A stretch of 64,000 bases of DNA from Mycolicibacter sp. MU0083 (GCF_963378075.1 NZ_OY726394.1:1-64000); one strand, 5' to 3'; positions 49,769 through 59,968 are shown, counted from the first letter of the stretch. Made by a program: numbers and translations. Notes: a model not told the origin generated them from the sequence alone.

Positions 49769-51360
49769 ACGAACAGTCCTCCCAGCCATGCGCCGAGCAC
49801 CCCCACCACGATGAACGCCAGCACTTCGAGCCATTCGACGGCCAGCCGGATCCAGGGCACGAACTTGGTCTCGGGTACCAGCAGACCGGCGGCCACCCCG
49901 AGGCCGGCAAAAACGGCGATCGCGGCCGCCGGCCACAAGAATCCGGCCGCGGTGTCACCCGGGTTCGCCAGTGCGTATTCAACGATCCCGGTAAGTACTG
50001 CCGAGCAGGCCCCGACTACCAGGGCGATCGCCTGCACTCGCCCGGCGAAACCGCGGCCCTGGGTGAGGAACAGACCCGCAACCAGGCCGCACAGCACCAC
50101 CGCGCCGCGCTGTCGCGGCTCGCCGGGGGCCAGTACCAGCCACACCGCGATCGGCAGTGCCGCGGAAATCGCGAAGCACATCCCCACCTGGACGGCGTTG
50201 ATCAACCGCGCCGATGCGGCGATCGCAGCACCCCGCGCCGAGATGTCGATCAGGTCGTCCTCGTCGTCCTCGCCGTGTTCGGGCATGACGGGGGAGACCG
50301 TGTCGATGGGCATGTTCGCGCGCCGGGCGAACAGGTCGCGCCCGGTGATGGAACCGAAATACGGTGGGCGCACCCGAGCGATCCACAGCGCGACCGTCGG
50401 CGACATGCGGATCAGGATCAGCAGGCCCAGCAGCATGCAGATGCCGATCACCTGCGGCGATACCGGATACCACATGCGTGCCCCGGCGACCGCTCCGCCG
50501 ATTCCCGCCGCGGTGACGAGGGCGGTCGCCACGGCTGTCTGGGACCGCAGCAACACGCTCATCCCGATCGCGCCGAGCGCAAGGACCGTCACGGCGATCG
50601 TCAGGTGCGGCGCACCGAGCGGCCCGGGGGCGCAGCACAGCGCCGCGCACGACAGGGCGAGTACCGCCAGCCAGCCGAAGCCGCTGAACAGATCACCGCG
50701 GGCGGGCCAGTTACGCCGTGTCACGGTGGCGCCGAGCGCCAGGATTCCCCCGAGGCCGGCGAGGACGGCCGCGGGAGGCCAACCGTCGCTGAAGGTTCGG
50801 GCCCGCACGGCCAATAGTGACAGCGTGATCACCGCCATCGCCAGTAACCCGATCGCGGTATGGGCAGCGGTCACCGCGGTGACGGGTGCGAACATCCGAT
50901 CTACCCGGGCATTGAGCAGGCGGGTCACGGTCTGCTCGTCGGCTTTGTGCCCGCACTCCAGGCACTGGATCTCGGGTTGGGTGCCGAGCCGCCGGGCGGT
51001 GGCTGCCAGCGCACTCGACAGCGACTCGTACTGTGGCTCGAACGATTCGCCCCCGACCACCGGTACCAGGACCAGGGTGTCGCCGTCTTGCACGCCCAGA
51101 TCGTCGAGGCTGCGGGTGATGTCGAGTCGAACGCCGTTGACTTTATGTAGTTCGTAACTTCCCGGGGGGAGTGCTACGCCGTCGAAACCGTGCTGACGCA
51201 GATCCTCGTCGAGTAACTCGACCATTCCCTCGAAGAACTCCTCGACCGGGATTCCGGCTGGAAATACCTGGGATACCAGATGTTTGTCGTAGGCGAGACT
51301 CACCGCGCAGCGTGCCGGAAAAGCGACTTTGGCCGATGTCGGGGAGGTCACCGCATTCAC
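49753..51360 (-). CDS. eccD2: ESX-2 membrane channel component EccD2
   Basis: EccD dimers form the large membrane vestibule of type VII systems. The 535-residue product has a ubiquitin-like cytosolic N-terminal domain (about 15-100) and then about eleven membrane helices to the C-terminus. A loop [17 protein letters not shown] lies in the cytosolic middle region. The start is GTG 51360, overlapping the MinD-like stop in GTGA. Its stop lies inside the start of mycP2. Topology and position match the family. Confidence 0.95.
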   Translation of the reverse strand: MNAVTSPTSAKVAFPARCAVSLAYDKHLVSQVFPAGIPVEEFFEGMVELLDEDLRQHGFDGVALPPGSYELHKVNGVRLDITRSLDDLGVQDGDTLVLVPVVGGESFEPQYESLSSALAATARRLGTQPEIQCLECGHKADEQTVTRLLNARVDRMFAPVTAVTAAHTAIGLLAMAVITLSLLAVRARTFSDGWPPAAVLAGLGGILALGATVTRRNWPARGDLFSGFGWLAVLALSCAALCCAPGPLGAPHLTIAVTVLALGAIGMSVLLRSQTAVATALVTAAGIGGAVAGARMWYPVSPQVIGICMLLGLLILIRMSPTVALWIARVRPPYFGSITGRDLFARRANMPIDTVSPVMPEHGEDDEDDLIDISARGAAIAASARLINAVQVGMCFAISAALPIAVWLVLAPGEPRQRGAVVLCGLVAGLFLTQGRGFAGRVQAIALVVGACSAVLTGIVEYALANPGDTAAGFLWPAAAIAVFAGLGVAAGLLVPETKFVPWIRLAVEWLEVLAFIVVGVLGAWLGGLFVWVRN

Positions 51361-52343
51361 CTTTCGGTGTCGGGCACAAATTTATCCGCCAGACCGGCGG
51401 TCATCTCGAATAGCCGCAGTCGGGTCTTCTTCTTCACCTCGTTCTGAACGTCGATGATGCCGCCTTTGGCCAGATGTGCGTCATAGGGCATGACTTCCAC
51501 GGTCGCACCGGTTTTGCTGAAGCGCTCGGAGAGATAGGCCACGGCGGCGTTGTCCTGGGCGGGCGCGGAGTGGTTGAGGATCACCGTCGAGCGCGACACC
51601 AATTCGTGGTAGCCCTGTGACGCCAGATAGTCGACGGCACGCAATACCGGACGGGACTGGTCGGCGGTGATTCCGGAAACGAATACCAACGTGTCGGTGT
51701 TCTCCAGCACCGGCTTCATGACGGGGTGTTCGAGGTCGGCCGCGGTGTCGACGATGATCACGTTGTGAGTCCGCCGCAAGCGCGACAACACCCCGCTGAA
51801 CATGGCCGGGACGAGTGGGCGCAGCTGATCGGAGGTGCGGTTTCCGGCCAGTACGTCCAAGCCCACCGCATTCTGCCCGAGGTGTTCGCGGATATCGGAG
51901 TATCCCTGCACGTCGGTGTCGCTGAGTACGGCCGAGTAGTCACCGGGTGGATGTTCGTCGATGCGATCCGAGAGGGTTCCGAATCCCGGGACGGCGTCGA
52001 TCGCGATTACATTCTCCGGTCGGCATTCCCGGAATACGCTGCCGATTGCCGCCGCGAGGGTTGTCACACCGGTACCGCCCTTCCCGGAGACCAGCGTGAT
52101 CACGTACTGACGGCGGATGTGTCGGCGAATTCGATTACGCAAATCGCGGTAATGGCGTTCGTGCGGAGATTCCCCGGGGTTGATGACTTTCCCAGATGCA
52201 ACATAAACCAGTTTGCGCCAGCCCGAACCGGGTGGAATCTTGCGGGGCGTCGCCAGGTCGGAAATGCGCATGGAATCCGATACGGAATCCCGGTAACGGT
52301 GACCTGTCGCCGGTTCCCGCCGCGCGGCGCCTTCTTCGGGCAT
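51357..52343 (-). CDS. MinD/ParA-like ATPase of ESX-2 (Rv3888c type)
   Basis: This is the deviant Walker-A ATPase found between espG2 and eccD2 in M. tuberculosis. The 328-residue product has a basic/Pro-rich N-terminal tail (about 1-75), then [14 protein letters not shown] as the nucleotide loop, [12 protein letters not shown] (switch I) and [11 protein letters not shown] (switch II). ESX-1 carries the related EspI, which can limit secretion when ATP falls, so a regulatory or positioning role is likely. The start at ATG 52343 is uncertain; a frame without ribosome binding site continues to a TTG at 52442. It overlaps eccD2 by 4 nt. Confidence 0.88.
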   Translation of the reverse strand: MPEEGAARREPATGHRYRDSVSDSMRISDLATPRKIPPGSGWRKLVYVASGKVINPGESPHERHYRDLRNRIRRHIRRQYVITLVSGKGGTGVTTLAAAIGSVFRECRPENVIAIDAVPGFGTLSDRIDEHPPGDYSAVLSDTDVQGYSDIREHLGQNAVGLDVLAGNRTSDQLRPLVPAMFSGVLSRLRRTHNVIIVDTAADLEHPVMKPVLENTDTLVFVSGITADQSRPVLRAVDYLASQGYHELVSRSTVILNHSAPAQDNAAVAYLSERFSKTGATVEVMPYDAHLAKGGIIDVQNEVKKKTRLRLFEMTAGLADKFVPDTER

Positions 52344-52464
52344 ATTAGGGCCATTCCATGGGCTCGTCACGCGCGCGACGCTAACATGGTCGATGTCGTC
52401 CTGATCGCATAATTCATCCCGATGGTAGTAAATGGATTGCAATGGTGACGATGTGAATTTGTTG

Positions 52465-53313
52465 TCATACGACCCGCCTATGTGAATGCCAGTCCGCTCC
52501 GGCCGGGAGCCGAGCGATGAGCCGCAGGATTGCGTGGGCGAGGTCGGCGCGGGTGCCGGGGGAGACGATCTGGTAGCGCCGGCCCCCGTTGTCGATGTTC
52601 TCGACGCAGACCCGACCCGAGGGGGTGTCCGAGATCAGTACCGAGGTATCCCCGATGGCCGTTCGGGCCAATTCCTCAGGGCCTGCGCCGGGCTGGAACG
52701 CAACGATGTCGGCCTGCCCCGACAGTTTCGGGTCGGCGGCGGTCGCCACGATCTGTTGCTGGTCGACGTCGAGATGTTGCGCGGCCAGATAACGCTGCAG
52801 GCTATCGCGGTCACGAACCTGTGCGAGCAGTTCTTCGGTGTCCAGCGTGACCGGCCGCAGTGCCGCCGCTTCGGCGACACCGCACAACCGCTCGACCTGA
52901 CCGACGAGAAGATCACCGGCGGCCGCCTGATCGATGGCACTGCCGGCCGGGTAGAGCCGGATCTGTTGATCGTGCCGTTCCAGCACCACCCACCAAGAAG
53001 CGAATCGGCTGATCGAGACCCGGGTCATGTGCTGCGGGTCGCCGTACGGTCGCCCGGGAAAATTCAGGGTCACCAGCAGCGCGATGTCGCGCCGCATGAC
53101 CACCGTCAACCATTCCCGGACCATGGGGTCCGCCTCGCCCCCGCTGTCGAGTACGCCGAGTTCCATCAACTCTTGGGCGACGGGATGACCGAGTGCCCGC
53201 TCGGCGGTGTCCAAGCGGGGTAGCAGCGGCCGAAGGCCCAACTCCGGGCAGAGTTGTTCGATCCCGGTGACGGCCTGTAGCACCCACAGGCCGTCGAGCG
53301 TCGTCGTCAGCAC
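52465..53313 (-). CDS. espG2: ESX-2 PE/PPE chaperone EspG2
   Basis: EspG binds the tip of cognate PPE proteins and delivers PE-PPE dimers to the secretion machine. I chose GTG 53313, giving 282 residues and the N-terminus MLTTTLDGLWVLQ, which matches the recalled EspG2 start. ATG 53358 would add 15 residues. The sequence carries PELGLRPLLPRLDTAERALGHPVA, the WWVVLERH strand and a C-terminal helical bundle ending WHSHRRVV. It follows esxC after 96 bases containing competing hairpins. The PE/PPE pair upstream is the expected client. Confidence 0.94.
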   Translation of the reverse strand: MLTTTLDGLWVLQAVTGIEQLCPELGLRPLLPRLDTAERALGHPVAQELMELGVLDSGGEADPMVREWLTVVMRRDIALLVTLNFPGRPYGDPQHMTRVSISRFASWWVVLERHDQQIRLYPAGSAIDQAAAGDLLVGQVERLCGVAEAAALRPVTLDTEELLAQVRDRDSLQRYLAAQHLDVDQQQIVATAADPKLSGQADIVAFQPGAGPEELARTAIGDTSVLISDTPSGRVCVENIDNGGRRYQIVSPGTRADLAHAILRLIARLPAGADWHSHRRVV

Positions 53314-53363
53314 ATCACCCTCGCCGCACCCCCGTGATTCCGATACCCGTTCTGACATACGAA

Positions 53364-53408
53364 GTGGGGCATCCGCGCCTGCCGCGCAGACACCCCACCT
53401 CGATGGGG
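53364..53408. promoter_or_regulatory. Competing hairpins between esxC and espG2
   Basis: CCCCAC (53393-53398) can pair with GTGGGG (53364-53369), with an inner GCGC/GCGC stem. Alternatively its CCCCA part can pair with TGGGG (53404-53408). Both structures lie just downstream of the esxC stop on the transcribed strand. They may act as a partial terminator or attenuator that sets espG2 expression below the esx pair. No T-run follows. Confidence 0.45.
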
Positions 53409-53409
53409 A

Positions 53410-53694
53410 TCAAAAAAGGCTGTTGATCGTCTGGTCGGTCTGCATGGCACCCTCGAGCACGGACCCGATGGTGGAGCCGTGCTGACCGATGGTCTCGATC
53501 AGCCCCTGCAGGCCGGAGAGCATCTGCGCCTGCGCTTCGAAGAATCCGGTGGCGCCGTGGCCGCCGAAGTACTCGGTCAGCATCTGAGTGAGCTGGTTGG
53601 AATCCGCGTGGATCTGGTCCAGAGTGCCGGCGCTGCTGATCACGCCGTGAGCGTGATCGCTGACGGCGCCGGGGTGATAGGTAATGCCGTCCAT
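53410..53694 (-). CDS. esxC: ESAT-6-like protein EsxC
   Basis: This 94-residue WXG100-family protein is one half of the ESX-2 substrate pair. It begins MDGITYHPGAVSDHA and has two long helices separated by a turn EYFGGHGATGFFEAQAQM, where the canonical WXG tryptophan is replaced (YFGGHG). The helix 2 sequence LSGLQGLIETIGQHG is nearly identical to that recalled for Rv3890c. No YxxxD/E tail is present, as is usual for the EsxA-side partner. It is secreted as a heterodimer with EsxD, encoded 45 bases upstream. Confidence 0.95.
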   Translation of the reverse strand: MDGITYHPGAVSDHAHGVISSAGTLDQIHADSNQLTQMLTEYFGGHGATGFFEAQAQMLSGLQGLIETIGQHGSTIGSVLEGAMQTDQTINSLF

Positions 53695-53739
53695 GAGAAT
53701 CGGTGTCCTTTCGGAGATTAGGGTCGGGGCTTCAGTTCT

Positions 53740-54057
53740 CTAGGCGGACTGTCCGCCGAACAGCGCGTGGAATGCGTGCTCGGAGTGGGATTCATGAGAT
53801 TCCATGAGGGCAGCGGCCTGGTTGAGGCCCTCCGTCAGGCGGCTGCCGCCGATGAGCACCTTCTGCATGTCGTCGTGGATCTGTGCCGCGGTGGTGTACG
53901 AGGCTTGCGATCCCGCGCCATCCCAGGTCGCCGCGCTCAGGATGTTTTCGTGGTCGGCCAAGTACTGATTGGCGATCGCCTGAGCGTGTTCGATGTGTTG
54001 CGACAACTTCGACGCGGTGTTCCGCATCAGTTCGGGCGTGACAACTATGGCTGCCAT
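53740..54057 (-). CDS. esxD: CFP-10/ESAT-6-like protein EsxD
   Basis: This 105-residue WXG100 protein has the helix-turn-helix hairpin with WDG in ATWDGAGS at about 45-52. The second helix ends QAAALMESHESHSEHAFHALFG. The C-terminal secretion signal of CFP-10-type proteins (Tyr-X3-Asp/Glu) is absent; its place is taken by His/Ser-rich residues, as in the recalled Rv3891c. It starts at ATG 54057, follows the PPE gene after 115 bases and pairs with EsxC. It is the presumed ESX-2 substrate. Confidence 0.94.
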   Translation of the reverse strand: MAAIVVTPELMRNTASKLSQHIEHAQAIANQYLADHENILSAATWDGAGSQASYTTAAQIHDDMQKVLIGGSRLTEGLNQAAALMESHESHSEHAFHALFGGQSA

Positions 54058-54172
54058 CGTTTCCTCCTCGGTTGTAGAACAACCCCCCGGGACCCGGCGG
54101 GATATGGCTGGCGGTAGTGTATTTGCTCCCTTCTGATGTGTCGATTCACCCTGTTTTCAGCAAACTGCCAGG

Positions 54173-55348
54173 TCAAGTCCGGTTGTCGATGACCCGCACT
54201 GTGTTCGCCCGGTCGGCGGGCCGGCCGCCCGGACCCTTGCCGGCGGCACCGTGGGCGATGGGCATTCCCCCCATTCCCCCAGCGCCGGTGGTCGTCGCCC
54301 GTGACGACTCGACGGAGCCCAGGGCCCCGCTGGGCCGCAATCCCACCGGCCGGCCGCCGGCCGACTCGAATGCGCTCACCGGTCGGGTGAACGCCGATAC
54401 CGGTGCGCCCGCACCCCCACCGCCGAAGCCGGCACCGGAGCCGGAGGTGGCGTTGGCCAGCATCGCCGAGGCCGGCACGCCGCCGGCTCCGGCGGGCTGC
54501 AGTGCGCCGCCGAGCATGTTCGGGTTCATGAACATTCCCATCAGGGACTGCATCGGGCTCATCATCGATTGCGGCATCTGCATCAGCGATTGCGGCGCCT
54601 GCGTCAGCGTCGAGCCGATCTGCTGAACCGGACCCAGCATCGAGCTCAGCTCGCTTCCCATGCCCTGAGCGGCGGACGCCCCCTGCCCGGTGGCATTGCT
54701 CGCCATGGATGTGCCCGTGTAGGCCGCACGCATAGCGCCTCCGGCAGCGGCCCGGGACGCCGCTTCTCCGACGGCGCCGACTGCCGCCGCCGGTGCCGCG
54801 GGCGATGCGCCCATCCCGGCCACCGGTGCGGGAACCATCAGGCTGGAGGTGAGCGCGGTCAGCGTCGCGCCATATGAGGCGCCCACCGCCGCGTTATTGG
54901 GCCAGAACAGGCCGAAGTACTGGTATTCCAGCGACACGATCCGAGGACTCAACGCACCGAGGACCGACGGGTTTACGTCGTAGTCGACGGCGGTCTCGAT
55001 GCGGTTTTCCTCGCACTCTTGGGCGGTGCGCATACTGCCGTAGGCCAACTGATAGGCCTCGACTGCCGCCGCGACGATGGGCGCCTTGACGTCTACCCAG
55101 CCGGCCAGTCCGTGCAGGGCCACGTTGAGCAACGTCGCATTGAACACGGAACCCTCCGATCCGGCGCCGACCCAGCCGATCGAAGTCAAGGCGGTGTTGA
55201 CCGCCGAAGCGATTCCCGAAGCGTGGTGGGCGACACCGAGGGCAGTCCACGCCGCCGCGTTGGTCAGCATGGTCGGGACCCCCGCGCCGGATTTGATCAA
55301 CAGGTCGTTGGTCTCCGGCGTTCGGGCTGCCCACCCCGGATCGGCCAC
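54173..55348 (-). CDS. PPE69: PPE-family protein of ESX-2 (PPE69 type)
   Basis: This 391-residue PPE-family protein is the partner of the adjacent PE protein and a client of EspG2. The N-terminal 175 residues form the helical PPE domain. The eponymous Pro-Pro-Glu is not present near residue 10; it reads WAARTPETND, the same departure as in recalled PPE69. A later MFMNPNMLGG and a Gly/Ala/Ser/Met-rich C-terminal half (about 180-391) follow, ending PVSAFESAGGRPVGLRPSGALG and a basic tail. The start is GTG 55348, 3 bases after the PE stop region, so they are cotranslated. Confidence 0.93.
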   Translation of the reverse strand: MADPGWAARTPETNDLLIKSGAGVPTMLTNAAAWTALGVAHHASGIASAVNTALTSIGWVGAGSEGSVFNATLLNVALHGLAGWVDVKAPIVAAAVEAYQLAYGSMRTAQECEENRIETAVDYDVNPSVLGALSPRIVSLEYQYFGLFWPNNAAVGASYGATLTALTSSLMVPAPVAGMGASPAAPAAAVGAVGEAASRAAAGGAMRAAYTGTSMASNATGQGASAAQGMGSELSSMLGPVQQIGSTLTQAPQSLMQMPQSMMSPMQSLMGMFMNPNMLGGALQPAGAGGVPASAMLANATSGSGAGFGGGGAGAPVSAFTRPVSAFESAGGRPVGLRPSGALGSVESSRATTTGAGGMGGMPIAHGAAGKGPGGRPADRANTVRVIDNRT

Positions 55349-55351
55349 CGG

Positions 55352-55654
55352 CTAGCCGCCGAGGGCGACGGTGGCGGCGCGCAGTGCCTCGGTGGCGCCG
55401 TATACGCCCGAGGCCGTTGCCTGGGCGCCGGAGAACAACCCGCGCTGGGCCGAATGCTCGGCGACGATGCCCAGGTATTCGCTTCCGGACGCCAGTAGAG
55501 CGGCATGAAATGCGATGGAATCCGGGTCATTGCCCATCGGTAGTACGCCCAGCAGGGCGGGGCCGGCAGCGGCGGCGGCGACCTCGGTTTCAGCGCTGAT
55601 TCCGGCTTCGACGCCCGAGGATGCCAGGACGGCTTCTGGTTCTACAGAGAACAT
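55352..55654 (-). CDS. PE36: PE-family protein of ESX-2 (PE36 type)
   Basis: This 100-residue PE protein forms the short helical hairpin that dimerises with the neighbouring PPE. It begins MFSVEPEAVLASSG, with the Pro-Glu motif at residues 6-7, and ends YGATEALRAATVALGG. YGATE is a proper YxxxD/E type VII secretion signal. The start is ATG 55654 with GGAGG 5 bases upstream; an earlier ATG at 55675 has no such site. It is about 20 residues longer than the recalled M. tuberculosis PE36. It follows eccC2 after 102 bases. Confidence 0.92.
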   Translation of the reverse strand: MFSVEPEAVLASSGVEAGISAETEVAAAAAGPALLGVLPMGNDPDSIAFHAALLASGSEYLGIVAEHSAQRGLFSGAQATASGVYGATEALRAATVALGG

Positions 55655-55756
55655 GCTTTCCTCCCGATGCCTCATCGCCGGGCTACCGGCTTTGCAGGTC
55701 GGAGACGATCGTAAACCTATATATCGCCTGGCGTCACTTCATCAAGTAAATGAGCG

Positions 55757-58700
55757 TTACTGTTGCTCGAAATCGTGGATCATCGAGGACGGCACCCCGA
55801 CCAGCACACCTTCGACCTCGGAGTCGTTGACGAGCTGGCCACGGCCGGCGGGCAGTGCCTGCGCGCGCACCATGCGGTTGACCTTGTTCTGCGGATCGTT
55901 GTCCATGAACAGCGCGGGCACCTTGGCGGCCCGTTGGGCCTTCACCCAGGGATCCATCTCCAACTGACCGAAGTTCGACGAGTTGCGGGTGGTGAACACG
56001 TGCAGCCCGATCTGGCGAGCCCGTTCCATCAGCTTCCACAACGCCGCCCCGACCGGTGGTTTGGCCGGATGTATCTGGGCCGGACGCAGGTCCTGCACGT
56101 CGTCGATCAGGACGAAGTGCCGTGGGCCCTCCCACGGCTTGAGTGCCCGCAGTTCGTCCTGGCTCAGACCCCTTGCGGGCAGTCGCGGCAGCAGCACCTG
56201 CTGGGCCAACCCGGTGAGCACCTCATCGATCTCGTCCTGGTCGTAGGCGTAGGCGTTGACGTATCCGGCGCCTTGTAGGTCGCGGAGCGGCCCGGTCTTC
56301 GGGTCGATGATGGTGATCTGTGCTTCTTGCGGGCTGAACCGAGCCATCACCGCCTCACCGATTGCGGCCAGCGTGGCGCTCTTTCCGCACCGGGCCCGCC
56401 CCAGGATCATCATCCCGGGATGTTCGGCGAGCATCAGCGGTACCGGAAGCAACTCGTGCTGCTCGCCGATCAGGAACGCGATCGACGGGGCGGTCTGGGC
56501 GGGTGGGCGTTGCGTGACGTCGTAGGCCATGATCTCCGACAGCGCCACCGCGGGCGGCAGCCGCTTGAGCGTGGCGTGCTTGGTCACGCCCGCGACCTCG
56601 GCGACCCGAGTGCCCAACTCGCGGGTCCCGATCCGACCGCCGTCGTCGGCCGCCAGCTCCGGCATACCGACCAGCATTTCGTGCAGCGACTCGGTAAGGC
56701 CGAACCCGGGTCGGTTCACCGTGCGCTTCGCCGCGTCGCGGGCGTCCAGTGACGCCGTGCCCATCTCGTTCTCCCCGGGGTTCTGCAAGCGCAACTGGAT
56801 GCGGACGTCGGAGTTCTGCAGCAACGTCTGGCGCTGGCCGTGAATCCAGCCGGAGGCGCTGGTCATCAGGTGGACGCCGTATTCCGGACCGACACCGCTG
56901 AGCGCGATGATGCGGTCGCCGAGCACCGTGTCAGCCGCGTAGAGGTCGGAGAAATCATCGATGACCAGGAACACGTCCCCGTAGGGATCGTTCGGGTCGG
57001 TGCCGGCCAGGCCGTCGCCGCCGGAACCGAAGCGCCGCTCCCGGAATTCGTTGATGTCGATCTTGTCTCGCCGAAAGGTGTCCTGACGGGAGCTGATCAA
57101 CGCCGCCATGGTCGCCACGGTGCGCTCCACGCCTTCGCGGTCGGCCGGCGAGACGATGTCGGCCACATGCGGCAGGGTTTCGGCGTAGCTCAGCGTCGCG
57201 CCGCCGACACAGAAGAACGTCAACCTGGCCGGCGTGTACATCAGCGCCGCCGAACACATCAGTGTCATCAGCGCCGTCGTCTTGCCTCGGCTCTTGGCCC
57301 CGACCACCATGATGTTGCTGCGCAACACATCCACACAGTGGACCGACTGCTGGGCGTCTTCGGGGATGTCTTTGACCGCCAGCGGCCAGACCAGCCCGGA
57401 ATTGCGGCCGTAATCGACATCCCAGGGTTTGCCCCGGTACAGCGCGACCAGCGCGTCGACCGGTTCGGAGATCTCCAGGGGAGGTAGCCACGGCAGGTGC
57501 GGGGCCTGGCGTCCCGCGGCGATCAACGACTCGCGCAGCACGTCCACGATCTTCTTCTTCTTGAAACCATCGGCGTGCAGCAGGAACTCGTCGGGTTCGG
57601 CGTCGGTGAGCGACATATCCTGCAGCGCTTGGGCGTCCGCGGAGTCCAGCGGCTGGTATTCCCAGGTGTACAGACGTGGCTTGGTCAGGGTCATGTCGAG
57701 GGTCTTGCCCGTAGACGTTCTTCGCTTGGGCACCACGAACGGCGCCGACAGGTAGAAGCAGCGGAACGGATCGAGGTCGCGAGGCCCGACCTTCAGGAGG
57801 CCGAATCCGTTCTCTTTCGAAGGCAGGTGGTAGGCGGCGTCCGAACCGATCACCTCGCGGCTGTCGTCACCTGATTCGGCGCGCAACGCCACCCGGAACG
57901 CGATGTTGGACTTGACCTTCTGCAGCGAGGACAGGTCCAGGCGCTGTCCGCCGAGCATGAAGAACACGTTGGCGCCGCGACCCTCCTGCCCGATGTGGAT
58001 GATCAGGTCGATCCATTTGCTGTGGTTCGCGAACAGCTCAAGGTATTCGTCGATCACCACCAGCAGGATCGGTACCGGTTCCAGATCGCGGCCGGCGAGT
58101 CGGATCTCTTCGTAGTCGTTCGCGTCGCGTGCCCCGACGGAGTTGAACAGCCGGTAGCGCCGGGCGATCTCACCGTCGATGGCACGCCGCATCCGTTCGG
58201 CCAGGTGCCGTTCGTCCTTGCCGAGGTTGGACAGCGCCGCGGAGACGTGCGGGATACCGAGGATGTCCTGCGCCGCGGACTCGAATTTCATGTCCACGAA
58301 AATCACGTTGAAGGTCTCCGGTGAGTGCGTCAGCGCGATTCCGTAGACCAGGGACAAGAAGAACTCCGACTTGCCCGAACCGCTGGTGCCGATCACCACC
58401 GAGTGGAAGCCGAAGCCACCGAAATCCTTGGCCCGCAGAACGACGTTCTGCAGTTCACCGTTGGGCTTGGCGCCGACCGGAATCTCGGCCCAGCGCTCGT
58501 CGCCTCGACTGCGGCGTTCCGCCCACAGCCGGTCGACGTTGAGGTCACGAGCGTCGTCGATACCCAGCGCGCGCAACAGCTCCAGGGCACCGCTGCCGGC
58601 GTCGGCGACATCGACGCTGGCCGTCGGCGACCACCGCGCCATCGCGCGCGCGTAACGGTAGGCCCGGGGCACCGACAGCTGGTCGGCATGCGCGAAGAAC

Positions 58701-59965
58701 CTGCCGCCGGCGCGCAGCATGGGCCGGGGCGTCGGTCCGGGTCCGCGACCGTCCCGGCGATGGGCCGGTGCGGAACCTCCGATCGGGTGGTGCCGGGACG
58801 GGTGATCGAGCACCTCGAAGATCTCGTCGCGTGCGAATCCGACACCGGTACCGCGCCGCGATGCCACCCGCAGCACCGTGATGCCTTCTTTGCCGACCCG
58901 ACCGACCACGCTCTCCCAGGCCTCGGGACTGCCCGTGTTGTCGTCGACGATCACCCAGTGCGGCCCGAGGTCGTGCCCGTCCGCGCCGGTCTCCAGTGCC
59001 GAGCCCATGGTGGTCGGGCTCGGCGCAGATTGCGGTCGCCATGCGCCGCGCCGTCCTTTCATGTGTAGGTCGGCGCCGATCGTCGCCTCCAAATCGGCGG
59101 GGCTGGTGAACACCAGTCGTCGCCAGCCACACGCGTCGAACAGTTCGTCGTGCTGGTTGTGCGGCAACCAGACCATCCAGGACCACAGCTCGGGGTGCCG
59201 GGTCACCACCAGCAACTTGACGTCGAGCGGATTGTGGAACACCGCCAGTCCGCTGAGCACCGAGCGCAGCAGGGAGCGGACCCCGTCGAGGTCCTCGCCG
59301 ACGAAGCTGAACCCCGGCCGGGACCGCAGGTTGACGACCTTGGCGATGTCGCGGATCTTGCGCTGCTCGAGGATGAAGTCGCGCAGGGCTTGACCGGTGA
59401 CCGGTTCCAGTTCCTCATCGATCGGGATCTCGGGCCATTGCACCGACAACACCGAGTCCGGGGCGTGCTGCACGCCGACGCCCAGGCGCACATCCAGGAA
59501 ATCCGGATCGGAGCGGCGGCGCTCCCACATCTGCGGTCCACCGATGACCGCACCCAGGCCCTGCGGGTTGGAGTGCACCGATTCCTGGGCCTGACGCTGA
59601 GCGCAGACCGCCTTCTGAATCTCGTCGCGTTCGCCGTCGAGGGACCGCAGGTAGCTGCGCCGGTTCTTCTCCTGCTCGCCCCAGCTGATCTTGCGGGCCC
59701 GGCCGAACCGCCCGGAGAACATCAGCATCCCGAGCCCGGCCATACCGACCATCGGGAACATGCCCGACCCGAGGCTGCGGACCCCGGATACGTAGAGCAT
59801 GACGATGGTGCCGAGCAGTGCCACGATCAGCGCCGGCATGCCGATCATCACCCAGAGGTTGCGAGGTTCGCGTTCCGGCAGGGCGTCCGGAGCCCGGGGG
59901 GCGACGCGCACCGGCTTGGGTTCGGGAATCTGCAACCGGTTCGGGACGAATGCTCGCTTGGACAT
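55757..59965 (-). CDS. eccC2: ESX-2 FtsK/SpoIIIE-type motor ATPase EccC2
   Basis: EccC drives secretion and recognises substrates. This single 1402-residue chain (not split as in ESX-1) has two membrane helices near 38-85 and an N-terminal DUF domain. Three FtsK-like ATPase domains follow, with Walker A sequences GTSGSGKSE near 525-533, GAKSRGKTT near 890 and GRARCGKSA near 1190. Walker B in domain 1 includes VVIDEYLEL. Domains 2 and 3 are usually degenerate and substrate-binding. The start is ATG 59965. It follows eccB2 after 3 bases. Length is equivalent to M. tuberculosis EccC2 (about 1396). Confidence 0.97.
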   Translation of the reverse strand: MSKRAFVPNRLQIPEPKPVRVAPRAPDALPEREPRNLWVMIGMPALIVALLGTIVMLYVSGVRSLGSGMFPMVGMAGLGMLMFSGRFGRARKISWGEQEKNRRSYLRSLDGERDEIQKAVCAQRQAQESVHSNPQGLGAVIGGPQMWERRRSDPDFLDVRLGVGVQHAPDSVLSVQWPEIPIDEELEPVTGQALRDFILEQRKIRDIAKVVNLRSRPGFSFVGEDLDGVRSLLRSVLSGLAVFHNPLDVKLLVVTRHPELWSWMVWLPHNQHDELFDACGWRRLVFTSPADLEATIGADLHMKGRRGAWRPQSAPSPTTMGSALETGADGHDLGPHWVIVDDNTGSPEAWESVVGRVGKEGITVLRVASRRGTGVGFARDEIFEVLDHPSRHHPIGGSAPAHRRDGRGPGPTPRPMLRAGGRFFAHADQLSVPRAYRYARAMARWSPTASVDVADAGSGALELLRALGIDDARDLNVDRLWAERRSRGDERWAEIPVGAKPNGELQNVVLRAKDFGGFGFHSVVIGTSGSGKSEFFLSLVYGIALTHSPETFNVIFVDMKFESAAQDILGIPHVSAALSNLGKDERHLAERMRRAIDGEIARRYRLFNSVGARDANDYEEIRLAGRDLEPVPILLVVIDEYLELFANHSKWIDLIIHIGQEGRGANVFFMLGGQRLDLSSLQKVKSNIAFRVALRAESGDDSREVIGSDAAYHLPSKENGFGLLKVGPRDLDPFRCFYLSAPFVVPKRRTSTGKTLDMTLTKPRLYTWEYQPLDSADAQALQDMSLTDAEPDEFLLHADGFKKKKIVDVLRESLIAAGRQAPHLPWLPPLEISEPVDALVALYRGKPWDVDYGRNSGLVWPLAVKDIPEDAQQSVHCVDVLRSNIMVVGAKSRGKTTALMTLMCSAALMYTPARLTFFCVGGATLSYAETLPHVADIVSPADREGVERTVATMAALISSRQDTFRRDKIDINEFRERRFGSGGDGLAGTDPNDPYGDVFLVIDDFSDLYAADTVLGDRIIALSGVGPEYGVHLMTSASGWIHGQRQTLLQNSDVRIQLRLQNPGENEMGTASLDARDAAKRTVNRPGFGLTESLHEMLVGMPELAADDGGRIGTRELGTRVAEVAGVTKHATLKRLPPAVALSEIMAYDVTQRPPAQTAPSIAFLIGEQHELLPVPLMLAEHPGMMILGRARCGKSATLAAIGEAVMARFSPQEAQITIIDPKTGPLRDLQGAGYVNAYAYDQDEIDEVLTGLAQQVLLPRLPARGLSQDELRALKPWEGPRHFVLIDDVQDLRPAQIHPAKPPVGAALWKLMERARQIGLHVFTTRNSSNFGQLEMDPWVKAQRAAKVPALFMDNDPQNKVNRMVRAQALPAGRGQLVNDSEVEGVLVGVPSSMIHDFEQQ

Positions 59966-59968
59966 CGG

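Noticed and set aside
49769..49789. ATG start for mycP2
   Set aside because: No ribosome binding site precedes it; GGGAGGA points to GTG 49768. It remains a possible alternative.
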